Source: Todiramphus chloris collaris (Eukaryota > Chordata > Aves > Coraciiformes > Alcedinidae). From it: 64,000 nucleotides of DNA. Positions 12,901-24,752 of this stretch are shown piece after piece. The notes under the pieces are model-generated. The model ran no database searches. It worked only from the letters and a program-made list of their open reading frames with translations, and was not told the origin of the DNA. Every line of letters starts with the position of its first letter. Position 1 is the stretch's first letter. The position numbers were made by a program, and so were the translations under genes. Location of the stretch: the NCBI GenBank assembly GCA_025345505.1, contig JANVCC010000270.1, positions 5,509,748 to 5,573,747 on the forward strand, in the 5' to 3' direction.

Positions 12901-15900
12901 TTGTTAATTTGTGAATGACTTCAAGGCACTCAGAACATTAAAGGAAGTCTCCTCCTGGAGGTTTTTAAAAGAGACTCTCCTGGATTTTTTGAAGTTGAGA
13001 TATTCATAGTTTGCATGGGCTTGTTTCTTCTGAGGAAATGTGTGCTAAATGCTAATGCTTGCATTATAACTGGGTGTCTTATGGTAGGTATGATGTTTAA
13101 CTGGCGTCCAAGCAGAGATGATACGTGAACATTTGGGCCACATTAGCTGAAGTCTTCAAAAAATTCTGGTCTCTCTCATTATTTTAACCTCAAAAGAAGA
13201 AATCCCCTATAGGATAAATGTTTAACCATTAAAGCAAAGAGACAAACAAACCAACCTTTTATCATCGTTGGTAGGAAAAGCATGCCTTATGCTTTGCAAG
13301 ACTTGTGAGGAACAGCAGACACACTTCTGGTCGCGAGAAGTATTCCAGTTATTTGATGTTTTCAGGAGAAGAGAGAGCTTGTAGCTGAATTGTTTCTCTG
13401 GCACCTTTCTGGCTTGAACTTTAGGATGAACGTCAAGTGAAACGCCAAAGTGAGTGATGCTGACCGGGACATGTTTGTGTGACTCCTCTCTTCCACAGAC
13501 TCATTTAGTTATGCTCTGCTCCACGACAGTTCGCAAGTTGCTCTTGAAACAGGAGAGGGTTCCAGAGAGACAAGGTTTCCTCTGTGCCCACCTTGCCCTA
13601 TTCACCTCCCACCCCACCCCCGGAATGTTTGCTGCCATGCGATCACAGCCACCATCGGGGCTGTCTTTACTGGATGTTGATATCTGAACAAACAAACCAA
13701 GAGTCTGGTCTTGATTGCTGATGTCTTTACAATTTGGCTTCCCGTGGTGTGTTTGTGCAGATGTAATGGTTGGTATTCCCCTGCTTTTAAATAATCACAA
13801 CCATATTGGGGGGTGGCAGGACAGGATTAATTTGCTGGGAGGTTGCTGCAGGAGCCCCCAGCCCGCTCCCGTAGCTGAGCTTCTGTTCAAGCCCTGCTGC
13901 CTAACCCCCTGCTCGGGGTGCTGACTTCTGCTTCCAGTTGTCCCCCTTCAGAAAGGGCTTGTGATTGTTCACTCAGCCTAGGAGAACTGTCATTAGAGCA
14001 ACTACTGCATGTAATCACATCTTGTCTATAGATTGAACGAATGCTGAATGGCACACAGAAAACACCTCCAAGGACAAGGACAATGCAGAGAGGATGAATA
14101 AATGACTGCTGTCTTGGCGGGTCCTTTGTACAGGAGGATACGTGTCCTGGATATATCTCATCTCCTGTAGCCAAAGAAATGTTGGTTTTTTTTTTTCCCT
14201 CTTTATATTCTGCTGACCACTTGCTGCTGTCTTTGTCCAGAGCTGATGGAGGACAGCTCAGCCATTGCCCTCCTCTGAGGCACGCCAGCGGAGAAGTGAA
14301 CAAGCAGCTCTGAGTCAAAGGAGCTGGAAGGACAAACTGGGGCTCTTCTCTCTGCTGTGAACTTGGTTGTAGCCAATGATTTGGGGCACACCTTGATCCC
14401 TGCCAGACCACGCTGCATGAGCTATGTAAAGCAAGATGATCTACAGTCAGATGATGCCAGGAGTCCCTCTATCAGTCCATCCTTTCTGCCCCAGGCAATG
14501 CCCTCACTCCTACTTCATGCTCCTTCCCCCAACATGTATTTGACATTTTCAGGAGTGGAATCAGGAGTGTTTAAATGCCCCTACATTACATGGCCAGCAG
14601 GACTGGAGGAGCAGCCTACTCCAAGCAGAGCTCCCCCTCTGACTACTCGCAGTTATATCCAAATGGCAGCGGGGAGAAAAAAAGGCTAATTGTATGCTCT
14701 CCAATTTTCTCTATTAGGAAGATCAAAAGAATTGCTGCCTTTACTGGCAAATCTCAAGGATGAATAGTGGCAGCCAGACCAGTACTGGTCTATGTTGAAC
14801 TGTAGTCACCCAGAATAAATCAGCACTAATTGCAGTCTAGGGCTGCGATTCCAGAGGGGCTGTTTAAGCACCATACAGCGACCCCGACTGCCCGGCTCTC
14901 AAAGCCAGTGGCAAAACTCCCTGGAGTTTTTGGACCTCTTCAGGAGGTCCCAAACTGAGGCTGCACCCTTGTCTGCTTTAAATCCAAATACCTTGTTGCC
15001 TTTCTGAGGAGGCAAGACAGGTACAGAGATGTGCTGAGCAGCGGGGTCCCACCGTTGGCTGTGCGTAGCTGCCACTGTCTTGTGGGATCTGGAGGAAAGG
15101 CAACACCTTGGCTTTTTGGCCACGGGAGACCTGCACAAAGCTGCTCTGATGGCCTTTGAGAAGATGAGGGAGCTGCTGGTTCAGATTCTTGTCCTTTCCT
15201 AGCTTTACCCATGGCGAGATCTGCCACCCACCACTATAGTGGCCATCTCCTGGCCCCCTGGCTGGCTGTGGCACCGGCCAGATAGACCATGGCACCATGG
15301 CCAAGCAAAGTGTTCTTCTGTTGCTCTCACCTGAGATGCTTCCTTTTCTTCTGTGCTTCCCTCCAGAGGCAGCGGGTGCTGCCGTATGGGTGATTTTATG
15401 TTATCATGGCTTAATCACATTTGTCACAGGAGTGCAGAAGGATCAGCAAAACACGGTGTCCACAACGCAGAAAGATTTCTATTGTATCAAATTTTATTTT
15501 AATTTAAACACGCACAAACATGGTCTGCAGGAAAGCAAAGGAGATGGGCCACCTTCCTCCCGCTCGCCCACGGGAAGTGCTGACAAGGACCATGGACGTG
15601 AGTTGAACCAAACCAGCTGCAGAAGGTACCTGGTTTGAGCCGTGGGAGGTGGTGAGGACCCGAGAGATGAAGCCCCACTTCTCCTTCCCCTGTGCAGGGT
15701 GATCCCACCAGGATCAGGGGGAAAGATGTCCCCCTGGATTAAAGGAAATGGCTGGAAAGCTGAGCAAGCAGGGTGCCTGGGCAGGGGGTGAGGTGGGGGA
15801 CAGCAGAGACGGGCTGGATGGTGGGTGCTCTCCCCCAGGAGCTGTAAGGAGGGTGGCCAGGGCTGTGTTGCCTCTTCCCAGGAGCCGTGTGAGGAGCAGG

Positions 15901-16378
15901 CGATGCCTGAAGGGGATGGCAGTGTGGGGCCAAGCTCTGCCCTTGCAAGCCCAGGGCTGGGTGGTGGGTGCCGTTTGCTTTGCTACTAAGGGAAATGAAA
16001 AGCAGCCCCCAGTCGGCTGTTAAACATGATGCTGAGAAGCTGACATCAATCACTCCCTCACTTGACCCCTTCAGAGCGATTTATAAACACCGGCTAATTA
16101 ATCCTCCCTGCACAGCCAGGAGAGTGAGTGGGCAGGGATTTCCCCTCCCACCTCCATTTAGTAAGAGAAGAGGGGAAGTAGGATCCTGCACCTATTTTCC
16201 CCAGGTGACAGAAGCTAGGAAAGGGATTGTCTGTGTCCATCTGATGCTGTAGGAGGTGGTGGGGCATGGGACAACGTATCCAAGCAGGGTACAGGTGAGG
16301 GCCATGGCTCAGGAGAGAGATTTAGAAGCAGCACATCATGATGCTGTTCTTTTTATATATGATCGGAAACGTCTTGAA
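9914..16378. other. Long non-coding stretch
   Basis: Unique-looking sequence throughout. A (TTG)-type run lies at about 12009-12022. The phrase 'taagtcccattggcttcag' near 12485-12503 and 'atgacttcaagg' near 12915 recall the old palindromic repeats described elsewhere in this window. Open frames such as those over 13887-14411 and 14978-15304 on the minus strand are not recognised and have no supporting context. Confidence 0.4.
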
Positions 16379-16442
16379 GCCAGATGCTCAGCTGGTGTAA
16401 ATCAGTGGTGCACTGCAGATTTATACCAGCTGGAAAGCTGGC
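16379..16442 (+). repeat. Hairpin, relic of an old palindromic (MITE-like) repeat
   Basis: The arms CAGCTGGTGTAAATC (16389-16403) and GATTTATACCAGCTG (16418-16432) are complementary over 15 pairs with one G.U. An alternative inner stem is CAGTG/CACTG (16403-16407 with 16411-16415). Outer pairs GCCAG (16379-16383) with CTGGC (16438-16442) extend the structure past small bulges. The flanks 'gccagatgctcagctgg' and 'ccagctggaaagctggc' match the ends of an ancient sauropsid palindromic repeat I remember ('ggccagatcctcagctgg...'). A microRNA precursor is an alternative reading, but the repeat explanation is simpler. Confidence 0.7.
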
Positions 16443-17594
16443 CCCTGTGCCCCAGTGGGAAGGGGATGGGGGAAAAGGAGGGAGAGGCTGTTTCTGGTAA
16501 CCTCTCTGCCAACCTTCCTTCTGCGTAAGTATCTCCATATGTTAACAAATGCTAATTAAAACCAAAAGCACGGAGGAGCTCTGGGGATGCCTGTGTAACA
16601 GGAGCACCCCAGGATCCTGCACTGCTGTAATCTTTCCCCTCCCCCTGGATCTCACCTTTTATTTGGTGTTGCACCTCCCTGAACGACGCTTTAACCCGGC
16701 TTCTGGTGCTCTTGGAGTCCTGCCACGCACGCAATATCGCTCTGATGGGTGTAGGACTGGTGTCTCCAGACACCTTGGAGCATCCCCAGATGTTTCACTG
16801 GTCGAGGGGGAAAATATGTTTTTTTGGCAGTTGTGTGGATAACTGTGTTCATCAGTTGGGAACTTTATCATGCAGGGATTCTGGAAATGTCACTTCGGTT
16901 TTGGCCTCCAGGTCATTGCCCCCCCTCTCTGGGCTGGGGTAGCTCTGGGTGTACTTGTTTCTGGGGAACAAAGGCATGATGCTTAATAAAAAAATAAATT
17001 AAAATCACGAATGCCTGTGATGTTCTATAAGTAATAATAAATAGGCACAAGCTTGCTCTTGAGATGAGGAGAAAGTTTCAGAAGTCAATATTCAAAATAT
17101 CTGCTTGTACAAGGGCTAGAGCATCTCCTGGGAAGGCTATCGTGGGAGCTGTCGGGCTGCTGTTAAGGGCTGACATTTTCAAAGTGATGGATAGGATTTA
17201 GTATCTGATTCCTGCACTGCCAATACTGGCAGTCGCGCTATTGTGAAGCTGTGGGGACAAATATATTGCATATTCTCAACGTGTCATTTCATAGCCAAAA
17301 CTTTGTTGGGGGGTGGAAAATAAAATCAACTATCCCTGTGTCTCCACAGAGACCCGAGTGCTTTACGAGAGGGTCCATGCATTGATCAGTGAGTCACTGA
17401 CATGCTCTCCTTTGCTCGAAAGCCTAAGGATTTACTAATTAGTTTTAAAGTTGTCATTCTTTGCATTTGATAGAGCTGCCTTCTGTCTCTGCATGAGAAA
17501 TAGACCCAAGAGAATGGCAGCAGGCTCTGGTGGCACTGTCAGAGGTGCACGGGTTCCAGTACAGCAAGCAGCCTCTCTTTATTCCCCGGTAAGA
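16443..17594. other. Non-coding stretch
   Basis: Unique-looking, AT-rich around 16980-17060 and 17240-17330. No exon, RNA gene or young repeat is recognised. Confidence 0.45.
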
Positions 17595-17660
17595 GTGTGT
17601 TCCTGCGGTCCTTAAGTCAGTGGAAAAAAGCCCTGTTGACTTCTTGTGGGTCAGAAGCAG
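17595..17660. repeat. Old interspersed repeat relic ('gttgacttc' type)
   Basis: The order of phrases 'gttcctgcggtcc', 'aagtcagtgg', 'ccctgttgacttc' and 'gtgggtcagaagcagg' parallels the ancient sauropsid repeat in which 'aagtcaatgg' and 'cccattgacttcaatggg' form a palindrome. It is highly diverged and has no coding capacity. Confidence 0.5.
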
Positions 17661-18938
17661 GTACAGAATTCCATCTTCCCACCCCAGCAAGCCAGCCTGA
17701 TATTTGTGCAGCAGCAGAAAGCCAGGAGATGCCTGAAACGAGGGGTGAGTTGTAAAGCACCAGTCCAGCGTTGGGGCAGTACCCAAAATGAGTGTGATGT
17801 AGTTACCCCAAAGAAGGGGAAGTGGGAAAGTCCTGCATATACCTTGACTTGCCCAGAAGATGACACTACTTTAAATTCTGTTTGCAGTCTCATCAGTGTT
17901 ACTGCAAGGCTTGGCTGGGATGTGTTTGTGGAGATGGCTGCTGAGTCCCGTGGGCCTGGCTTTTGTCTCAAGTGACACTCGGGGTGAGCAAATTAGCACT
18001 GAAGCCAAATTTGTTGTGTTGCGATGGCTCTGCAGCAGGTACAGCTTTTGTAAACAGATGCTGCAAGAGAGGCAGGCTTTTTGCATCACTCCGGATCCCT
18101 TGAGAACTAAAGTGTTCAGGTAAATAACTGGTTGAGAGACAGAAGTAATACTGCTAACTGAGAAGTATTCTCAGGCTGTTTCCTCCTGGAAATTCATTAC
18201 TTAGAATCTCTGTCCCTTTTCTAGAATTTTTGTCTGGAAGGACACCACAGTAATTCCTTTTCATCCTGCTTAGTTGAAACCCATTCCATTTATACCACGT
18301 GTAGCTCAGCTGCCCAACAAATACGGCACAACCAGCTTTTGAAGTTCTACAGCCGTGGACGAGCGTCGGCCGGATTTTCAAAATAGATGTTGTTTGTTTT
18401 TTTGCTCTTTAATGCACTCCTTTCCACGGTTCCGTAGCATATGTTTCATTTCTGAAAATGCTATGGGGCTGATGTACAGCCCCTGGTAAACCCCTTAGGA
18501 TTACGTGGGTCTTCCAGGAGCTGAAAGACCTGCTGGAGATGGACGTTGGCTCTGGAGCTTCCTTACCCTCCTGCATGAGCAGCTGAGCCCCGTTCTTTTT
18601 CCCTCACCAACCTTCCTTCTGTTGCTGAAGGGCTGGCCAGCCTCTTTCATCACCTGCCCGTAGATGTTTAGTAATATGGGCATTCGTTTTCTAATCTCTG
18701 TGAAATACAATGATTTATGAAAGCTCTGTCCTCCTGAAAGGTTCTTGTGAGATGTTTTCAGCTGGGAAATGGCAGCAGCATACGCGGTGGATGCTTGACG
18801 TGTTTGGTCTGTTGTATATAGCCTCTGTGGGATGGTTTTGTAGCATGCAGATTACTTCCTTGGGTTGGTCAAAGCCTTCCAGAAGCGTTTTTCGCTTTAC
18901 AGCATCTCAATTCACCACAGACATTAATTTTTTCTATC
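17661..18938. other. Non-coding stretch
   Basis: Unique-looking sequence. Overlapping open frames on both strands over 17646-17975 are unrecognised. Confidence 0.4.
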
Positions 18939-18965
18939 TTTTTTTTTTTTTTTTTTTTTTTTTTT
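18939..18965 (+). repeat. Poly-T tract, 27 bases
   Basis: An uninterrupted run of T. The minus strand would read as a poly-A tail, but the neighbouring minus-strand sequence has no AATAAA and no recognisable retrocopy, so it is annotated only as a homopolymer. Confidence 0.95.
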
Positions 18966-19987
18966 CTGGGGTAGGTCTCAGGCTGTGGACCAGCCTTCTG
19001 CCAGGAATCAGTGAAATCTGGGGGTGAATTATTTCACACCCCAACCGTACCGTTTCCACCTGGGCCTTGATGAGTAGCATGTGGATCAGCTTTGCTCTGA
19101 GGTGGGCTGGGGTCTGACAGTGGGCAGGTTGTGCCTCGTTTTAGACCCTGTCCACTTTTGTTGGCCTGGTGTTCCCAGGGGTGAAGGAGCCTACGTGGCT
19201 TATCCAGCTGAAACACGTGTTGCTGCTTTTCAGCTGCAGTTGCTCTGAAGGCCTGGAAAGCAGTGATGTTGGCAAAGGAGAAGTGTTCACATCACACCAT
19301 CAGGTTCTCCAAGTCCTAGCACCTAGGAGTTAAAAACACACCTACAGCCCCAGTAGAAGTGATGACAATGGAAGTCAAACCAGTCATAGGGACCATGCAG
19401 CTCTGGGCTGGCACTGGCTGCTTTATCCACACAAGTCACTGCAATTTCTGGTACAGGGGAAGAAGTTGCCACCAAACTGTGCTCTCTGTGTTACTACTGC
19501 AAGGTGTTACGCTTGCAGGAGATAAGCAATCCCCAAGATGCACCGTGAGTGGTCGCAGCAGCATCTCAGCTTCAATACCACATCAGTGCTGAGATAGATG
19601 AGCAAACATCTGCGTTCTTTCCATACCGTGTCTCTCCAGGTTGTGTGCAAGCTCCTGTTTTGGGATCCTACCTGCTCCTGATTGCTCCAGCAGCCACAGT
19701 GCTGGCAGAAGTGATGAAGAAAGGGGATTATTTGAAGCAAACCACCTACACCTAATCTACGGACAAAATCTTCTTACCCTGTTGAGCTGTGGCTGAAGGA
19801 AACGGGCAACAAACACTGATCTAGTGTTCATCAGCAAAGCTTCGATGGACAAGTGGTAATGGACTTCAGCCTAGCCTTGCATCCTAAGCCAATTGTTGTG
19901 CAGATAAAAGCAGCTCTCTCAAGCTGTTCCATTGAGTTTTAAAAGCAAAACTGAGAAGGCTTCACTAGGGAACTTGATCTCTTGTAG
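18966..19987. other. Non-coding stretch
   Basis: Unique-looking sequence with no recognised gene. A possible trace of the old 'gaagtca' repeats lies at 19365-19385. Confidence 0.4.
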
Positions 19988-20068
19988 TGTTTATTCTCAC
20001 CAACCAAGAGCAGCAATTAATAGCTCTTTCAGATGGTGAGAATCTCTTTCAGATGGTGAGAATAAACA
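19988..20068. repeat. 20-bp tandem duplication framed by a 14-bp inverted repeat
   Basis: The unit CTCTTTCAGATGGTGAGAAT is present at 20024-20043 and exactly again at 20044-20063. The end of the second copy plus five bases (GGTGAGAATAAACA, 20055-20068) is the perfect reverse complement of TGTTTATTCTCACC at 19988-20001. The duplication thus lies within or against a potential stem-loop with a 53-base loop. Confidence 0.9.
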
Positions 20069-20634
20069 GTCTTGTAGACATGCAGAGGAAATGGAAATGA
20101 CATATGAATTTTAATTAACTGAACTTCTTCTCAGCTTCGCTGCCTAATGCCAAAATACAGAGATGTGGATCCTTCAGTTACCTACCCTGGCACCCTCCTG
20201 GCCTGAAGGCTTTAGTTGAAAGCAGGTGAGTTTCACGCGTGTACCCAAGATCCACACGTTTCTCGTGGGTTGGTTACCAGGAAGGTGCCTGAAGCCCTGG
20301 TGCTTTTGCTCTATCTGCAGGTACCCTGATATTTTGAAGATAACCCTGTTTTTAAACACAACCATATGATTGAGGAATCTCCAACTGATGTCATTTATTG
20401 GGATGCCTCTGACCATCGCGCTCATTACAGTCTCAAGCAGCACTTGGTCTTCCTTGAAAGGCTTCGTGCGTGTTGATGTTAAACAGTATGGCAGAAAATC
20501 TGATGTCATCTGCAGCTGCTCTGCTGTATTTCAAGGAGAAGACGTTAACCCTTCCTTGCAAAATCTCTCCTGTAAAGGACAAATGTCTTCTTGTCCAAAC
20601 AGGATACTGAGCCTAATTATTTACATCTGTACCT
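20069..20634. other. Non-coding stretch
   Basis: Unique-looking sequence. No gene recognised; open frames on both strands overlap and have no identifiable domain. Confidence 0.4.
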
Positions 20635-20720
20635 ACTTGCCAGCCCCAGTTCTCACTGGGGTAAACTGGCACGGCTCCGTAGAAGTCAGAGAAGCTGTAA
20701 TTCTGATGCTGGCAGCAGAA
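20635..20720. repeat. Old palindromic repeat relic, relative of the 16.4 kb hairpin
   Basis: The phrases 'cactggggtaaactggca', 'ggctccgtagaagtcag' and 'agctgtaattctgatgctgg' follow the order of the ancient element whose arms read roughly 'ggtgtaaattggca', 'ggctccattgaagtcaatgg' and '...gatttacaccagc'. Both arms are decayed. It appears to belong to the same family as the hairpin at 16379-16442. Confidence 0.5.
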
Positions 20721-21404
20721 AAATGTTGACCCTTTTCCTTGGACTATGCTTTGTTTTATTGACTTCATGTCTTCCAGCATCTGGTACCATAAAAGCGCTC
20801 AGCCACAGAGATGGGGTTTCTATAAATACACTTCTTCCGTAAGGAGATTGACAGCATTCAACTTGCAAAGCCTTTCGGAGCTGTGTGGGAGGAGGAAGGA
20901 GGAACAAGGTGAGGGGGGAGGCAAGGTGTCTTATTTCCCCTCTCACCTTCTTCATCTCAAACCCTGATGTCCTCCAGGATGTGTTTTTAGTGTTAACGAC
21001 AAAGGTGCTCCAAAGGGGAGGTAAATGTGGGCCCCAGATGTGCTAACTCAGCCTGGGCCGGGCAGGGGAACACATGTATTATTTCACTCGCCAGGACACA
21101 GCTCTGACAACTTCAGTTTAGGCTCAATCTCTGCTCCTGTGTTTCTACCCTCGCCCCAACCCGCTGGCCCTGGCAGCGTGGCGAGGGCAGAGCTGGCCCC
21201 TTGCAGCTCGACACGGGGGGAGAATCCGTGCTTTTTGCAATGGCTCCCCTGCCCCTGAGCAGCCTCACTCCAGGTCTGAGCACTGCTGCTGGAAGGGGAG
21301 GAGGTCGAGGGAGCTGTAAACCAAACCAAGACAGTGCACGAGTGTAGGCAGCTGTTCAGCAGAGGTGGGTCCTGCCTTCAACCTGTTGTTGTGTAAATCA
21401 AATG
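20721..21404. other. Non-coding stretch
   Basis: Unique-looking, GC-rich between about 21040 and 21320. No gene recognised. Confidence 0.4.
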
Positions 21405-21428
21405 AAAAAAAAAAAAAAAAAAAAAAAA
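21405..21428 (+). repeat. Poly-A tract, 24 bases
   Basis: An uninterrupted run of A. No AATAAA signal or gene-like sequence precedes it, so it is not called a retrocopy tail. Confidence 0.95.
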
Positions 21429-24381
21429 TCAGTTTCCTTTTCCACATATCCCTTACCATGTAGACAAATGGCCTCACAGGTGACTACAGGTACCAAAACT
21501 GTCATGCTTGTATGTACATCATCTGTCACTCGTAAAAGATGAGGAGGTTGCCCTTTCTTTTGTTCCTCAAACTCCAGCCCTTGCGATCTGCAGCGCGTAC
21601 TGTTGATTTACTGCTTAATTATAGTGACAATTCATAACACAAGGGTTATTAAAGACTTGTTAATCTTGCTTAAGGATCATGTTCCTCAAAATGTTTGAGC
21701 AAAACGCTTTGCGTTTATCTTTAAAAGTGCGTATTTAAATAAACTCCAATGCCTTGCTGTATCAAGGGTTTAATTGCCAGTTGCTCTCCTTAGCACGGAG
21801 CTTGTGGCTTCCTTCACGTTCGTACAGGATTTCTGAGGGTTTACACCAGCCCTGCCACACTTCCAGCATTTCTGCCTTGGCCCTTCTCCATCTCTCTCAG
21901 TCCCAATGCAAAGAGGCCAAACTCTGAAGGACGCCTGACTCAAAGGTAAGCAGATTTTGCTGAGGTTTGGAAGGGAGCTGTTCCATGGTGGGTTAACAAC
22001 TGTCCCTGCCAATTAGCATGGGAAATATTTTTCAGCATACGGGACACCGACGAGTGAGTGCTGAGTGCACCGGGCGTGTGGTCCCTGTTATTAACCATCT
22101 GCCTTGTGTCGGTGGCCAGAGGTGGCAAGGAGCTCAGAGCCCTGTCATCCAGGTGAGCACAGAGAGCATCCCTAGTCCAGAGCAGATATTACTGGGTGTC
22201 TTGTTTGTACAACAGGAATATCTTCAACGCCGTTACCTCCCAACTTTTTTTGCTTTGTCGTTATTTCCTTGATGCGTACCAGAGGGGTTTGCTTTTAAAT
22301 GAAAATGCACTTCAAGATACTTCATGAGGGTATCCGTTATTTCTGCTGTTACTATCTGTGAATGCTTATGTGCAGAAGGAGGTGCTGAACTGAGATTTTT
22401 TTTTTTTTACCTGTAGTGCCCTAATTGTGAGCAGGAGTGAGTCATAACAGCCTTGCCCAAAAGTCTTTGATGTGAAGAGAGTGATTCCTACGACCTATTA
22501 CCACGGGGGCTCTTGTGAAATACTTGCACCGAGGCCTTGACTGTGTATCTAATCTTTGCAGTTTAATTTAGTTCAAAACCTGATTTTAGCTCAAGTACAA
22601 ACAGCCTTCTAAGTGACCTTTTCTCTTAAATCTAGTCCGATGTTTAGCTTAAGTTTGCAGTAGTTCAGACAGAGAGCACACATCTGCTAACTGAGACTTT
22701 GCCATTTTTAAGAACTGGAGAAAATTGAATGAGAAACTCTCAAAAAGTCTGAAGCTTCTCCTCTCCTTGTAATGTTTGAAATGGGTTTTCTGTCTTTCCT
22801 GAAATGTTCACAAAGTCTTTTCATGCTGGGATCACATCCTTCTTACACGATACTAGGGAAAGTTAAGGAAGCTGATGAAAGGCATATGGGCATCTCTTAT
22901 TTTTGCATGTCTCTCTTGCGATGGTCAAAGTGATTGTTTTCTCAGAGTCTTTAGGCAGCTTGTGTGTCTGTTTTCCTCTGGATAGGTGAAAGACAGTGCA
23001 AGGAGGAAAAGCTACCTTATGTCTAAGCAGGGTGAGAGCCTCCTGCCAGCCACCACTGCAGAGCAGCCGCTGAGCTGTTTCCACACTGTTTCCAACGCAG
23101 TTTCCACACGTTTACACCTTTGTGTGGAAAATTCCCAAGCTGCTTTGTAGTATCTTGTTTTTTTCTGTCCCTAACCTGACTGTGGCTTTTTAAAAAATGT
23201 TTTTCATTTTAGTTACAGTGGTGTGCAAATGTACGTTGATTTATTTTTTTGCCAAAGCAAGGAGGAACTGGTTCTGTAAACCCAGAACAAACCAGTTGGC
23301 TGTACAAGCAGGACTGCCTGCAGCCCGGTGTTGGACTGGTTGAACTTTCAGTGTAGGATTTCTCAGGCTTAGGCTGGAGTGGCTTTACAAACACAGACCC
23401 TGTTCTGCCTTAAACCTTCCATAGGCAAGTCAGGCTTTGTAAAAGGCGCGCTGGTCGCTGGTTCTCCTCACGCCGTGCCTGGCAGTGCCCTCCCCGTGCC
23501 TTTCACTGACCAACAAAGCAGCCCAATTAAACTGGGACCAGTTGTGAATAAAAAAAAGTCCTGGGAAGGAGGAAAACCACGAGGATGACTATTTGTGGTG
23601 CTAAAATGAAGTCGAAGCTGTCAGGTGTGAAGGCAGCAGTGGGTACCAGAGAACCCAAGGGTGCGGGCAGCGGCAGCTCACCTCGCTGTTCTGTTCGCAC
23701 GCTAACTCGCCATTCATGGAGCAGGGCAGGCAGAATAGCTACGGGGGGGGGGTTTACTGCTTCTAGGTAGCAGAGGTATGAACATCTGTCACATTTAAGC
23801 TAGAGAATCCCTCCTGTTCGCTTGCCACTGGTGGAAACTTCCCAACGAGCAGATTCCCTCCTTTGCACGCTGGACCTCCAGAGTCTGGAAACCAAACACT
23901 CTTTCCCTGAGGTTTTTCTCTCTCACAGTGCCAACATTGAAATATATTTTTCTCCCACCACAGGGTGTTTTTTTGATGTTGTTGTTGATGATTGTTTTCA
24001 TTTTTAGTGTTTTCTTTTATGGCTTCGAGTCAGCTGTCTTGAAAGAGGAAGGTTTGACCATCTGGTTCTGGGAACAATCAGCATCTAACAGGCATGGCTG
24101 GTTTGCACATCATCCCAGGCCTGGTTAAAATAAACAGAACTATCGTCCTTAGAAAATAAGATGCACCAGATGTAAAACAACCTCGAGCTCTGCGAAGAGG
24201 GGGTGAAATTTATGCAGCACTTGAGAGAGCTCTAGGGATTAATGGAGGGGTGTTATTAAATGACATTTCAGTTACTTCTGATGCCTTATCTTGAAAGAGG
24301 AAGGGTGGAGAAAATAAAGCCCGGCTAAGAACCCAAGGGAAAACAGTACCCTGAAAATGGTGGGCTCCTCATCAGAGGAGT
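21429..24381. other. Long non-coding stretch with AT-rich blocks
   Basis: The interval 21590-21770 is AT-rich and complex, with several TAAT/ATTA motifs, and looks like a candidate conserved non-coding element. A G10 run is at 23743-23752. A second AT-rich block lies at 24120-24330. A donor-like CAG|GTGAGC occurs at 22150-22158 but no recognisable exon precedes it. Confidence 0.4.
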
Positions 24382-24407
24382 TCTCTCTCTCTCTCTCTTT
24401 TTTTTTT
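24382..24407 (+). repeat. (TC)n followed by poly-T
   Basis: About eight TC units grade into a T10 run. It is a simple low-complexity pyrimidine tract. Confidence 0.9.
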
Positions 24408-24710
24408 ATAATTATACTTTTTTCACCCAATCTGTTGACTCTGTAAGTGTGATATACAAATCACCCCTCCGAGAGGGAAGGAGCACATTCTCTGAGCTGG
24501 CCCGGAGTTGCCGTGCAGAAGAAGGAGTAATTAGAGGGAAGCATCAGAAAGACCTGCAGAGCCCCTTTCTGCAGGGGCAGGAATGCTGGGCTTTCAGCCC
24601 GCATTGTTCCCCTCCCCATTCAGCTGGAGTGGGAGACTGTGAAGGTTTCCCCTAGTCCTGCTAGTGCTGCTCATTCCCGCTCTACGTGGGGATGTAGTTT
24701 TGTTTCTGCT

Positions 24711-24752
24711 TTCTCTTTTTTTTTTTTTTTCCTCCCCCCTCCCTCTTTCTAT
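24711..24752 (+). repeat. Polypyrimidine tract
   Basis: A run of T (about 15) followed by C-rich pyrimidines with almost no purines. It could serve as a splice-acceptor tract, but no AG followed by a recognisable exon is found nearby. Confidence 0.8.

Noticed and set aside
18939..18965. T27 tract as the tail of a minus-strand retrocopy
   Set aside because: Flanking minus-strand sequence has no polyadenylation signal or recognisable gene.
22150..22158. CAG|GTGAGC as a real splice donor
   Set aside because: No acceptor-plus-exon of recognisable coding content upstream; such words are expected by chance in 64 kb.
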